Shown one piece after another: positions 17,465 to 26,839 of a stretch of 59,101 nt of DNA; within the stretch, counting starts at the first letter, position 1, and the number at the start of each line of letters is the position of its first letter. The stretch spans positions 1 to 59,101 of the forward strand of contig CANREJ010000006.1 of assembly GCA_947629665.1 (NCBI GenBank), given 5' to 3'. The translations under genes and the position numbers were made by a program. A model generated the notes under the pieces. That model searched no databases. It was not told where the DNA came from and saw only the letters and a program-made list of their open reading frames with translations. The DNA is from an uncultured Clostridia bacterium. GTDB taxonomy: Bacteria; Bacillota; Clostridia; Christensenellales; Borkfalkiaceae.

Positions 17465-19069
17465 ATGAAAAAAGCAATAATAGGTATTTCGGTAGCCGTA
17501 ATATGGTTTGTGTGCGTTATAGCTTTTGCGGTAGCCGCCGCTGATACAAGCGGTGCGGCGCACCAGTTCACGGTGCTCACCGTCAAGGAGGACGCCGTAA
17601 TGAACTACAACTCCATGCCCGTATTTAAGGAACTTGCCGAGGAGACGGGCATAGAGGTGAATTGGACGTACAACACCTCCGCGCAGTACTCCAACAACAT
17701 AGACCCCGTCGCAATAAAGGGCATAGACGCAATATATCATTCGGGATTCTCCAATTTGAAACTCTACGACTACGGCAGGCGCGGCAGAATAGTGGCAATA
17801 GACCAATATCTTACGAGCATGCCCAACTTCTCGAAGATTTTAAACGAACGTCCCGACATAAAGGAGGCTTTAAAGTCCCCCGACGGCCATATATATTCCC
17901 TTCCCAGGGTGGAGGAAATGGGGCTTAAAGCATATCCCAACATTCTGTATCTCAACAAGGCGTGGGTTGAACAACTCATAGACGCAAACGAATTGCCCGC
18001 CGGCGTAACCCTCACAAAGGACGATTTAAAGGACGGGCTGGACATCTCCCGCAAGGACTTCAAGGCCATTTTGGAAAAGTTCAACGAAAAGGATTTTGCG
18101 GGCGGCGGCAAAACGGTGCCCCTGGCGTTTGTAAGCGGCAACTGGCAGGGCAACGAGAGCGACCTCATAGCTTCCTTCGGCATTCCCGAAAACAGGGAAC
18201 ATAAGACGATAGTGGACGGCAAGGTAACCTTTACCATAGAGGACGAAAAGTGGTTCGAAGCGGTGCGCGAAATTTCCGATTGGTACCAAAGGGGGCTCAT
18301 ACGTTCTTCGGCGTTCACCCAGACGGACAACGAATTTCTGGCACGCGGACAGGACGGCAGATACGGCGCCTTCTACTGGTGGGAAAAGGACACGGTCATC
18401 GCCAAGGATAAGAGGGACGACTATATCATAGTTTTACCTCTCAAAGACGACGACGGCAACCGCTATGTGGGCGTGAGCAACGAGCTTGAAGTGGAAAAGG
18501 GCGAGTGCGTAATACTTTCCTCCTGCGCAGACAAAGAGGGATTGCTGTCCTATTTCGATAAGTTCTTCGAGCCGGAGTATTCGGCACAGCTCAACTACGG
18601 TTCGATAAAATCGGGCGCCTTCCTCTCGGAAAAGGTGAACGGCAAGCTCATTCCCAACGACGACCACGGCGCACAGAGCGCGGACGACTTCCGTATGAAG
18701 AACGCCCCCTACGGGGTTGTGTACCTCACGCAGGAAGTGTGGGAAAGCTCGGTTGAAATGGAATCGCGTGCAAAGCTGAGGCTGGAAAACCTTGAAGAGT
18801 ATGTAAAGCCCTACACCTATGAGGGCGTAACGTCCATTCCCAACTTAAACTACACGCAGGATGAGCTTAACACCCTCAACACCTACGAAATATCCCTTTC
18901 CAACAACATAGCAAGCTGGTTTACCAAGGCGATAACCGACGGCACTCCCACAAGGGATTCGTGGCAGAATCTTTTAAGCACAAACAGGACGTCGATAAAC
19001 ACCGTTTTGGAATTGAACCAAAGGGCATACGACAGATATGTAGAGGCGGTTGAAACAGCACAGGACTAA
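17465..19069 (+). CDS. Extracellular solute-binding protein of the sugar importer
   Basis: 534 residues, the size of the large LipO/YtcQ binding proteins. The N-terminus has a basic start and one hydrophobic helix ending AVAAADTSG. No lipobox is visible: the only Cys (C16) lies inside the helix without the usual L-A/S-G/A context. It may be held by an uncleaved helix or released after AAA, unusual for a Gram-positive binding protein. It sits between the permeases and the YesL-like gene, GGGGG precedes the start. Confidence 0.88.
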   Translation: MKKAIIGISVAVIWFVCVIAFAVAAADTSGAAHQFTVLTVKEDAVMNYNSMPVFKELAEETGIEVNWTYNTSAQYSNNIDPVAIKGIDAIYHSGFSNLKLYDYGRRGRIVAIDQYLTSMPNFSKILNERPDIKEALKSPDGHIYSLPRVEEMGLKAYPNILYLNKAWVEQLIDANELPAGVTLTKDDLKDGLDISRKDFKAILEKFNEKDFAGGGKTVPLAFVSGNWQGNESDLIASFGIPENREHKTIVDGKVTFTIEDEKWFEAVREISDWYQRGLIRSSAFTQTDNEFLARGQDGRYGAFYWWEKDTVIAKDKRDDYIIVLPLKDDDGNRYVGVSNELEVEKGECVILSSCADKEGLLSYFDKFFEPEYSAQLNYGSIKSGAFLSEKVNGKLIPNDDHGAQSADDFRMKNAPYGVVYLTQEVWESSVEMESRAKLRLENLEEYVKPYTYEGVTSIPNLNYTQDELNTLNTYEISLSNNIASWFTKAITDGTPTRDSWQNLLSTNRTSINTVLELNQRAYDRYVEAVETAQD

Positions 19070-19086
19070 CCTGAAAAGGAGGGGCA

Positions 19087-19770
19087 ATGAAAGGATTCAG
19101 GCTTTTCGGCGATTATGCGTTGGAGTTTTTGGTGATAACGCTTATCGTTGCCGTATCCGCCTTTTCGGTGATACTGTTCATTCCCGCCGTGGTGGGGGTT
19201 ACGGGTTACTTCAAAAACGACATAAACACCCGCCGCTTCAAGGACATATTTTTAACAATTGGCAAGAATTGGAAAATACTCATATTTTACACTATTTTCC
19301 AGCTTGTAATATTGGTTTTCCCCATACTCAACATATACTTTTTTAACACTCACCCACAAAATATCAACTACTTTGTGCTGGCGGTGAGCGTGGTGGCGTT
19401 GGTTGTGGGCGTGATATATCTCGCAACGTCCCCCACTGTTATAGTGAACATGGACGTAAAGTTCCGCCAGCTGATATATAACGGCATAATGATGCTGTTC
19501 GGCTCGCTGTGGCGCAGTCTGCTCGCGGTGCTGATAATTGCGGGAGTAGTGGCATTGATACTGTATTATCCCTATGTTGTGCCGCTCACGCTGTACGCCG
19601 CACCGTTTGCAATAGCAAAACTCATGACGGAAAACTTTTACAACCTCAAAGCAAAGGCGTTGAACACAAGCGTGTTCGAGCTTAAAAAGAAAGAAAACGA
19701 AGACGACTATCTTGACGAAAAGGGCGCGGTAAAGCGCGACGATATGGAGAATGAAGATGAAAAACACTAA
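19087..19770 (+). CDS. YesL-like (DUF624) membrane protein
   Basis: 227 residues with about five helices in the first 180 residues and a charged cytoplasmic tail rich in K, E and D. The pattern fits DUF624/YesL, a family regularly found next to CUT1 ABC importers. Its exact job is not known. The gene end overlaps the next start region by 14 bases, so the two are likely coupled. AAGGAGGGG precedes the start. Confidence 0.8.
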   Translation: MKGFRLFGDYALEFLVITLIVAVSAFSVILFIPAVVGVTGYFKNDINTRRFKDIFLTIGKNWKILIFYTIFQLVILVFPILNIYFFNTHPQNINYFVLAVSVVALVVGVIYLATSPTVIVNMDVKFRQLIYNGIMMLFGSLWRSLLAVLIIAGVVALILYYPYVVPLTLYAAPFAIAKLMTENFYNLKAKALNTSVFELKKKENEDDYLDEKGAVKRDDMENEDEKH

Positions 19771-21496
19771 ATTTTTGGCAATACCGGTGCTTGCGGCAGT
19801 AATGTTTGCAGGTTGCGCTTCCGCTTCCGCGGAGCCCGTAAACAAGGCTCCCACGGTTGTGGGCGTCAAGGACGTTGAGTGTATGGTAAACAGCACGGTG
19901 GATTTTCTGGACGGCGTAGCCGCGCTCGACAACGAGGACGGCGACATAACCCCCGCCCTTGAAATCACCGTTTCGCCCGAAGTAAAAGTGGAAAACGGCT
20001 ACGCGTATTTCACCCAGGTCGGCTCGTATACCGTCAACTACACGGTAAAGGACAGCGGCGGCAGAACGGCGCAAAAAAAGGCGTACGTGGACGTTATGGA
20101 CCGCGAAACGTACAGGACGTTCTCCATGCCCGAAGGGTTCTCGGTTGAAACCGCGGGCGGGGCTTCCGTTCAAAAGTGCGGGCTTGAAACGGGCAAATTC
20201 ATACTGAAAGCAGAGGGCGGCGAAATTGCCGAGGATATAATTTTGAGCCGCACCTATACGGTGAGCGACACATATGACGCCGATGGCGGCGCGCCCTGCA
20301 CCTTCCGCTATAAAATCACCTCCAACAAGGCGGGCAAAATAAAGGTTATGGCGGACGGCGGCGACTGCGCCGAAACCAATGTGCAAGAGGGCGAAAACGA
20401 GCTTGTATTTATGTACGCGCCTAAGGGCGAAAGTGTTAAAATAGACGTCTGCCTGGGCAATCTCGGCGAAGCCGATTGGCAAATAGGCGGCGTGGAGATA
20501 GAATATCCCCAGCAGAAAGGCAAGCAGATAGAGCGCGCCGAAAACTTTAAGTTCGGCGGCAGGATAGAGTCCAGAATAGACACAAAGGCAGGTTACAGCG
20601 AAGACGAGCAAAAAGCCGACCCCACCTTGAACAACGGGCTTGTGGGCAACACCTGGGCGGCGGACGGCGGCAACGAGGCTCACCTTGAAATAACAAGCCC
20701 CAGCACCAGACCCGAAACGGTCTGGGCGGGCGGAATGTTCATAAACACGGGTATTGCGCTAAAAGCGGGCGTAACATATAAAGTTTCCTTAAACGCCACG
20801 TGCATACACCCCAAAGATTGGGTCGAAGGAACGGAAGAGCAGTTTGAAATCCACTTCCAGAATATGCAGTGGGGCTCCGACGACGATGTAATGATAGATA
20901 AAGTATATCCGTCCGGAATAAACGAAGATGGCGACCTTGAAATAGATCTCAACGTAACGGAAAAGTTTGCGGGCTCGCTGTGGATATACGTTATGTCGGG
21001 CATGCAAAAGAACGAAATCGTCCTTAAAGGCCTCAGCGTCAAGGAAGTTCTCAACGAAACGGGCAAGGACATCTATACGGTAGAGGACTTTAAATGTTCG
21101 GGCGGCGACCTCGAAACCAAGGACGGCGGATTTAAGTTCCAAGTTGCGGAATTTAAAGAAAACGGCGGAGATACGGCGGTTGAAAGCCCCTCCTTCAATG
21201 TATCGGGCAGCGGCGGCAACTATGTTTTGACCTTCAAGGCAAAGGCGAGCGCGCCCGTGGATATGGTTGTTGCAATCCCCGTTGCGGGCGGCTGGGACCC
21301 CACCATTTTATGGCAACAGGTAAAGCTCACGCAGGAGGAGACGGTTTACACCTTCATGTGCAACAAGAACGACGCCGACAGGCTCCACAAAATAGCATGG
21401 CAGTTCGGCTCGGCGTTAAACACACAATATACGGACGTAACAATAGAAATAAGCGAGATTACAATCAGTCTTAAAAACAGTCAGTTGGATAATTAA
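19757..21496 (+). CDS. Carbohydrate-binding lipoprotein with Ig-like and CBM-like domains
   Basis: 579 residues. ATG 19757 is preferred to ATG 19751 because GGAG lies seven bases before it. The lipobox is FAGC near residue 18. Residues about 30-120 form a DUF5011/cadherin-like domain (VDVMD end, YTVNYTVKDSGG). Two beta-sandwich modules follow (about 255-435 and 440-579) with aromatic residues spaced as in CBM4/9-type modules. No catalytic motif is seen. It sits directly before the cytoplasmic GH32 gene, whose ATG follows its stop without a gap. Most likely it captures fructan at the surface, inferred from context. Confidence 0.75.
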   Translation: MKNTKFLAIPVLAAVMFAGCASASAEPVNKAPTVVGVKDVECMVNSTVDFLDGVAALDNEDGDITPALEITVSPEVKVENGYAYFTQVGSYTVNYTVKDSGGRTAQKKAYVDVMDRETYRTFSMPEGFSVETAGGASVQKCGLETGKFILKAEGGEIAEDIILSRTYTVSDTYDADGGAPCTFRYKITSNKAGKIKVMADGGDCAETNVQEGENELVFMYAPKGESVKIDVCLGNLGEADWQIGGVEIEYPQQKGKQIERAENFKFGGRIESRIDTKAGYSEDEQKADPTLNNGLVGNTWAADGGNEAHLEITSPSTRPETVWAGGMFINTGIALKAGVTYKVSLNATCIHPKDWVEGTEEQFEIHFQNMQWGSDDDVMIDKVYPSGINEDGDLEIDLNVTEKFAGSLWIYVMSGMQKNEIVLKGLSVKEVLNETGKDIYTVEDFKCSGGDLETKDGGFKFQVAEFKENGGDTAVESPSFNVSGSGGNYVLTFKAKASAPVDMVVAIPVAGGWDPTILWQQVKLTQEETVYTFMCNKNDADRLHKIAWQFGSALNTQYTDVTIEISEITISLKNSQLDN

Positions 21497-22852
21497 ATGA
21501 CGGACAAAATTCAATCGGCAAACAACTATATAGAAAAATCCAGACGCACGGTCAACAACGAATACAGACTAAAATATCACATGATGCCGCCTATCGGCTG
21601 GCTCAACGACCCCAACGGTCTAATATATTTCAACGGCAAATATCATCTCTACTACCAATTCAACCCATATGCCAGCGAGCCGGGCAAAATGTTTTGGGGA
21701 CACTTCGTTTCGGACGACCTTATAGACTACTTCGACGACGGCGTTGCGTTAAAACCGGATTTGGAGGACGCAAGCGCATATTCGGGCGGGGCAATAGAGA
21801 TTGACGGCAAGATACACGCCTTTTATACCCTGCACAGGAAAAACGCAGACGGCAAGACGGAGGAAGTCTACAAGGCAACCTCGTCGCTCGGTTTCTGCTT
21901 TGACCAGGGCGTTAAAGTTTTCGACAACGAAGAACTTCCCCAAAACGTGTGCCGCACCGACTTCCGCGACCCCTGCCCCGTAAAAGTGGGGGATACGTAC
22001 TACGTTTTCGTGGGCGGCAAGGACAGGTTTTTAAACAAGGGGCTGATAATAGTGTTGCGCGGCAACGACCCCTCGCACCTGCAATACGCTTTCACTTTGG
22101 GACCCTACTACGAGTTGGGCGATATGGGCGAGTGCCCCAGCTACTTCAAAGTGGGCGGCAAGGACGTGATTATAGTTTCGGGCTGTAACGTGCCCGTCCG
22201 CGGCAACGACTTTAAAAACATAAATTCCAGCGTGTTCATTGTGGGCGACCTCGATTTTGAAAGAGGCGTGATGAAAGTGGACTATATCCGCGAAATAGAC
22301 AAGGGCGACTCCTTTTACGCACCGCAGTTTATAAGGGGAACGGACACTCCCATAATGATAGGCTGGCTGGAAATGTGGGAGAGAAAATACCCCACGCACG
22401 AAAAGAACCACGGCTGGGTGGGCGCGTTTACAATCCCCAGAGAGCTTACTTTAAAAGACGGCGAAATTTTCCAAAACCCCGTAAAGAGCCTCAACAACTA
22501 TTTAAGCCCCGTTCCCGAAGGAGTAGTGCCCAAGTGCGCGGATATAACGTGTGAATTCCGCGGCGAGGGGTACGTAAAGATAAAGGGCGGCGACGGCGAA
22601 GTTACAGTGGGCAACGGCGAGGGGATATACTTGAACACGAACCTCACGAACAACATGTTCGGGTGCGTGCGCAGAACCAACAACACGTATAAAAACTGCA
22701 AGGTGCGGATACTTCTCGACGTTTCGGGCATAGAGGTGTTTGTGGACGGCGGCAGGGAAGTAATAAGCAGCAGAATTTATATAGACGGCGATTACAGCCT
22801 TGAAACAAGCGGCAAAGTCGGTAAAATCCAAATAAAGGAAATAGGTAAATAA
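21497..22852 (+). CDS. Cytoplasmic GH32 beta-fructofuranosidase
   Basis: 451 residues, no signal peptide, so it acts on imported sugar. Catalytic residues: D38 in WLNDPNG, D158 in FRDP, E212 in GECPS. A short C-terminal beta-sandwich completes the fold; length is normal for invertase/sucrose-6-phosphate hydrolase. Because import here is by ABC and not PTS, an unphosphorylated substrate such as sucrose or a short fructan is more likely. Its start abuts the stop of the preceding lipoprotein gene and no strong ribosome binding site is visible, so translation is probably coupled. Confidence 0.92.
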   Translation: MTDKIQSANNYIEKSRRTVNNEYRLKYHMMPPIGWLNDPNGLIYFNGKYHLYYQFNPYASEPGKMFWGHFVSDDLIDYFDDGVALKPDLEDASAYSGGAIEIDGKIHAFYTLHRKNADGKTEEVYKATSSLGFCFDQGVKVFDNEELPQNVCRTDFRDPCPVKVGDTYYVFVGGKDRFLNKGLIIVLRGNDPSHLQYAFTLGPYYELGDMGECPSYFKVGGKDVIIVSGCNVPVRGNDFKNINSSVFIVGDLDFERGVMKVDYIREIDKGDSFYAPQFIRGTDTPIMIGWLEMWERKYPTHEKNHGWVGAFTIPRELTLKDGEIFQNPVKSLNNYLSPVPEGVVPKCADITCEFRGEGYVKIKGGDGEVTVGNGEGIYLNTNLTNNMFGCVRRTNNTYKNCKVRILLDVSGIEVFVDGGREVISSRIYIDGDYSLETSGKVGKIQIKEIGK

Positions 22853-22853
22853 C

Positions 22854-24380
22854 ATGAAAAAACTGTGGGCGGTATCCGCATTGGCGGCGGTTATATGTTT
22901 GGGCGCGGCGGGCTGCGCTTCGTCAAACGGCGTAGACCAAAAGGGAGCCAACGTGTTCCCCGTATCCACTTCGGTAGAGGGGTTGGATGTTACCATGGGC
23001 GACGTCATGCCCTTCTACGACAACGGGGTTATGAATATCTACCACCTCAAAAACAGCACGGGCACGAACAGCATGTTCTATCACCCCATAGCCCGCCTGA
23101 CCACTGCGGACTTCATTCACTACACCGACGAGGGCGTTGCGCTCGACTTCGTTGAGGAAGTTTCGTCCGTGGACGCCGCGCTCGGCACGGGTTCGTTCAT
23201 AAAGGACGCAAGCGGCGTATATCACTGTTTCTACACCGGCCACAACGACAAGGCGGGTGAAGAGGGTCTGCCCCACACCGAGGTTATCCGCCACGCCACA
23301 AGCGCAGACCAAAAGACCTGGGTCAAGGACGAGGCTTTCAAGATATACGGAGCGGAGGGCGACTACACCAAAAACGACTTCCGCGACCCCTATGTGTACT
23401 TCGACAGCGTGGACAACTGCTATTACATGCTCATAACCACCCGCGACAGGAACACTTCGGGCGAAATAGCCGTAATCCAGCGCTACACCGCACAATCGCT
23501 CGGCGCGACCGCGGCGGAGTGGACATATAAGGACAATTTCTTTGAAAACGATGCGGGTACCTACAACATGGAGTGCCCCTCATATATAGAACTGAACGGA
23601 TATTACTATCTCGCATACAGCGAGCAGGGCGACAACCGCGTAACTCACTACCGCTATAAGACCTCGCACGACGGCGAATGGCAGAAGTTCGAACGCGACA
23701 GCATAGACGCCAGCGGCTTCTATGCGGGCAGGCTGGAAAAGGCGGACGACAAGCTCTATGCGTTTGCCTGGTGCGCGCGCCTTTCGGGCGGCACTTCCGG
23801 CGGGTTCGACTGGGGCGGCAACCTGGTAACACACGAACTCACGCAAAAGGAAAACGGCGAACTGTGTGCGGTTATTCCCCAAAATTATAAGGATTATTTC
23901 ACCCACGAGGCGGGTTATGCCCCGGTTGGCGGCGGAGCGATTGCGGACTACGAATTTGACGGCGGGTTTAAAGCCTACGGCATGCAAAAACTTTCCTCAA
24001 ACGTAGTTAGAATGAGCTTTGACATACAGGCAAACGAACTTACGGGCAATTTCGGGCTTACGTTCGGGCTGGACGGCGATTACAACAACCGCCTCGGCAG
24101 CGCGGTTATGGCGTTTGAACCCGGACAGAACAAAATAACTTGCTACAACGGCGTTTCAAGCATACTGCGCTACGGCGCGCCCCTTGCAAGCGTTGCGTTC
24201 AAGTTTGAAGCAAACAAGAGCTACTCTGCCGACGTTGTTATAGACGGCGAAGTCATATCCCTCTATTTGAACGGCGAAGTTGCGCTCACGGCAAGAATCA
24301 CCGACATGGAAGGCGCAAACTTCGGGTTCTACTCCAACGGCACAAAAGGGAGCATTAAGGAAATTAAAATTTATGAGTAA
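22854..24380 (+). CDS. Lipoprotein GH32-like fructan hydrolase (divergent subfamily)
   Basis: 508 residues, lipobox GAAGC (C21). The fold is clan GH-J: the nucleophile motif is GDVMPFYDNG (D50) in place of NDPNG, with D178 in FRDP and E240 in MECPS, so all three catalytic acids are present. The C-terminal 150 residues are a lectin-like beta-sandwich. The divergent nucleophile loop separates it from the two classical GH32 enzymes of the operon and suggests a different fructan or difructose substrate. It begins one base after the previous stop. Confidence 0.82.
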   Translation: MKKLWAVSALAAVICLGAAGCASSNGVDQKGANVFPVSTSVEGLDVTMGDVMPFYDNGVMNIYHLKNSTGTNSMFYHPIARLTTADFIHYTDEGVALDFVEEVSSVDAALGTGSFIKDASGVYHCFYTGHNDKAGEEGLPHTEVIRHATSADQKTWVKDEAFKIYGAEGDYTKNDFRDPYVYFDSVDNCYYMLITTRDRNTSGEIAVIQRYTAQSLGATAAEWTYKDNFFENDAGTYNMECPSYIELNGYYYLAYSEQGDNRVTHYRYKTSHDGEWQKFERDSIDASGFYAGRLEKADDKLYAFAWCARLSGGTSGGFDWGGNLVTHELTQKENGELCAVIPQNYKDYFTHEAGYAPVGGGAIADYEFDGGFKAYGMQKLSSNVVRMSFDIQANELTGNFGLTFGLDGDYNNRLGSAVMAFEPGQNKITCYNGVSSILRYGAPLASVAFKFEANKSYSADVVIDGEVISLYLNGEVALTARITDMEGANFGFYSNGTKGSIKEIKIYE

Positions 24381-25332
24381 ACTCTATTGCATAGGCGAAC
24401 TTCTCATAGATTTCCAGTCTGTGGGCACGGGTTCCATAAAGGATACCGCGCAGTTCGTAAAAAAGGCAGGCGGAGCCCCCGCCAACGTGTGCGTGCAGGC
24501 GGTTAAGCTGGGGGCGGAAGCGGCGTATCTCACAAAAGTAGGCAACGACGGGTTTGGGGATTTTTTGATAGAAACCCTGAAAAAAGAGGGCGTAGACACG
24601 GGATATATCACCAAGGACGCCGCCCACGACACGTCGCTTGCGTTTGTTAGCTTTACAGAGGACGGAGAGCGCGAGTTCAGCTTTTTCAGGAAGGCGGCCG
24701 CGGACTTATACTTCACCACGGGCGACTTCAAAAACGTTGAGTTTGCCGCGGGCGATGTGCTGGAATACGGCAGTGTGGCGTTAAAGACCTTTGTTGCGAG
24801 GACGACGCACAAATATCTCATAGACAAGGCCAAGGAGGCGGGCGCGCTTGTGTGCTTCGACCCCAACCTGAGGTTTAACCTGTGGGAGGACGCGGAAGAA
24901 CTCAAAAAGACCGTAAACGAATTTGCCGCCTATGCCGACGTAATAAAAGTAGGCGTGGAGGAGCTGGAATTTATAACGGGGCTCCAAGGCGAAGAGGCCG
25001 TAAAGGCCATGTTCGGGGGAAATCTCAAAGTATTGCTGGTAACCAACGGCGGCGAGGGCGCGAAACTCTATCTTGCCGACAGCCGGTTTGCCGAATGCGA
25101 GGGATATAAAGTTAAAACCGTGGACACCACGGGCGCAGGCGACTCCTTCTTCGGGGCGTTCATAGCGGGACTGATTGAAAAGGGAGCAACGCCGTCAAAT
25201 CTTTTAACGGGTAAAATCGCATATAAATATCTGCTCGATTTTGCCTGCAAATGCGGGGCGTACACAACAATGCACTTCGGTGCAATATCCGCAATGGGAA
25301 ATAAAGAAAACGTAGAAAAGGTGGTAAAATAA
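24373..25332 (+). CDS. scrK: PfkB-family fructokinase
   Basis: 319 residues, the usual ribokinase-family size. The start at 24373 overlaps the preceding stop by 8 bases and has AAGGAAA upstream; the frame could be read further upstream but that lies inside the lipoprotein gene. N-terminal sugar-site GGAPANV and C-terminal anion hole/catalytic base DTTGAGDSFFG with D257. It phosphorylates fructose released by the GH32 enzymes to fructose-6-phosphate (fructose specificity inferred from the operon). Coupled to the ATPase gene one base downstream. Confidence 0.88.
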   Translation: MSKLYCIGELLIDFQSVGTGSIKDTAQFVKKAGGAPANVCVQAVKLGAEAAYLTKVGNDGFGDFLIETLKKEGVDTGYITKDAAHDTSLAFVSFTEDGEREFSFFRKAAADLYFTTGDFKNVEFAAGDVLEYGSVALKTFVARTTHKYLIDKAKEAGALVCFDPNLRFNLWEDAEELKKTVNEFAAYADVIKVGVEELEFITGLQGEEAVKAMFGGNLKVLLVTNGGEGAKLYLADSRFAECEGYKVKTVDTTGAGDSFFGAFIAGLIEKGATPSNLLTGKIAYKYLLDFACKCGAYTTMHFGAISAMGNKENVEKVVK

Positions 25333-25333
25333 T

Positions 25334-26692
25334 ATGGCAACCGTTACACTCAACAAAGTAAACAAAGTATATGAAGGCGGCGTTCACGCGGTACACGATT
25401 TCAGTATCGACATAAAGGACAGGGAATTTATAGTGTTTGTAGGGCCTTCGGGCTGCGGCAAATCCACAACCCTGCGCATGATTGCGGGGCTGGAAGAAAT
25501 TTCCTACGGCGACTTTTTGATTGACGGCGTGCGCATGAACAGCGCCGCGCCCAAGGACAGGGACATAGCCATGGTTTTCCAAAGCTACGCCCTCTATCCG
25601 CAGATGACCGTGTACAACAACATGGCGTACGCCTTAAAACTGCGCAAAGTTCCCAAGGACGAAATAGACAGGCGCGTCAGGGAAGCGGCGGCAATACTTA
25701 AACTTACGCCCTATCTCGACAGAAAGCCCCGCGCTCTCTCCGGCGGCCAAAGGCAAAGGGTTGCGCTGGGCAGATCCATAGTCCGCCGCCCCAAGGTGTT
25801 CCTTATGGACGAACCTCTGTCCAACCTCGACGCAAAACTCCGCGTTGCCATGAGAAGCGAGATTGTGCGTATCCACGAGGAAGTCGGCGCAACCACCATA
25901 TACGTTACCCACGACCAGATAGAGGCCATGACGATGGCGTCGCGCATAGTCGTTATGAAGGACGGCTTTATCCAGCAGATAGGCACCCCCAACGAGGTGT
26001 ACCAGCACCCCGCCAACCTGTTTGTGGCAGGCTTTATAGGCACGCCCGCAATGAACTTCCTCTACGGCACGCTCCAAGAGGACGGGTTCTCGATAAACGG
26101 TTGCGAGCAAAAGATACAAATGCTCCCCAACCAAAAGGAATTGCTTAAAAATTACGTTGGGCACGGCATGGTTTACGGTATCCGCCCCGAAAACCTCATC
26201 TTCGAACAGGACGAGAGGTTTGAAAAATTCAAGGACACGTCCTTTGAAATGACGGTAGGCATAGTTGAACTTTTGGGCGATATCTTGAACGTACACGGCA
26301 AAACGGGCGACGCGGACGTGATAATAAAGATGCCCAACAAGTACTCCGTGAAGGAGGGCGACGTTATAAGGGTTGCCATAGAGCACGGCTACGAGAGATT
26401 CTTCAACGAAACGACTACCAAGGTTATCACGCCAGACTACTGCGAGTACGAGGAAGTAGTGAACACCAAGTCCCTCGATGAGGACAACGTTACCATAATC
26501 GAACAGAAGAAGACCGGACTGTTTTCCAAGGCGGTAAACGCAATCAAGAGCAAAATTAAGGATAAAAAGGAAAAGAAGGAAGAGGAGACCCAAACGGAGG
26601 AACCCAAACAGGGAGAGCCCGTAAATGAGGAACCTGAGGCGCCCCAAAGCGACGCCCCCGCAGAGGGCGAAACTTCCCAACAGGACAAATAA
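25334..26692 (+). CDS. MalK/MsmX-type sugar importer ATPase with charged C-terminal tail
   Basis: 452 residues. Walker A GPSGCGKST (37-45), signature LSGGQ (135-139), Walker B VFLMDEP (155-161) and the switch VTHDQ. A TOBE-like regulatory domain ends near 375. About 75 extra residues follow: a basic stretch (KSKIKDKKEKK), then an E/P/Q-rich tail not found in ordinary MalK or MsmX (about 365-370 residues). It energises the CUT1 permeases encoded at 15470-17449; MsmX-like ATPases may also serve other importers. It is the last gene of the operon. Confidence 0.92.
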   Translation: MATVTLNKVNKVYEGGVHAVHDFSIDIKDREFIVFVGPSGCGKSTTLRMIAGLEEISYGDFLIDGVRMNSAAPKDRDIAMVFQSYALYPQMTVYNNMAYALKLRKVPKDEIDRRVREAAAILKLTPYLDRKPRALSGGQRQRVALGRSIVRRPKVFLMDEPLSNLDAKLRVAMRSEIVRIHEEVGATTIYVTHDQIEAMTMASRIVVMKDGFIQQIGTPNEVYQHPANLFVAGFIGTPAMNFLYGTLQEDGFSINGCEQKIQMLPNQKELLKNYVGHGMVYGIRPENLIFEQDERFEKFKDTSFEMTVGIVELLGDILNVHGKTGDADVIIKMPNKYSVKEGDVIRVAIEHGYERFFNETTTKVITPDYCEYEEVVNTKSLDEDNVTIIEQKKTGLFSKAVNAIKSKIKDKKEKKEEETQTEEPKQGEPVNEEPEAPQSDAPAEGETSQQDK

Positions 26693-26705
26693 ATAAATGC
26701 AATTT

Positions 26706-26732
26706 AAAGGCTCCGCGGGGCGGAGCCTTTTT
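26706..26732. terminator. Terminator between the fructan operon and radA
   Basis: AAAGGCTCCG pairs with CGGAGCCTTT, followed by TTTTT on the plus strand and by a short T run on the minus strand. It can serve both convergent transcripts. Confidence 0.85.
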
Positions 26733-26839
26733 GCATGTGTTTTAATTTTTATGCGAATTCGGTTGCATATGTTTTTAAATTGAAGTGTGCGGCGGCCGAT
26801 ATGCGCTTATATATATGTATTGCGCGCACATATTTACGG

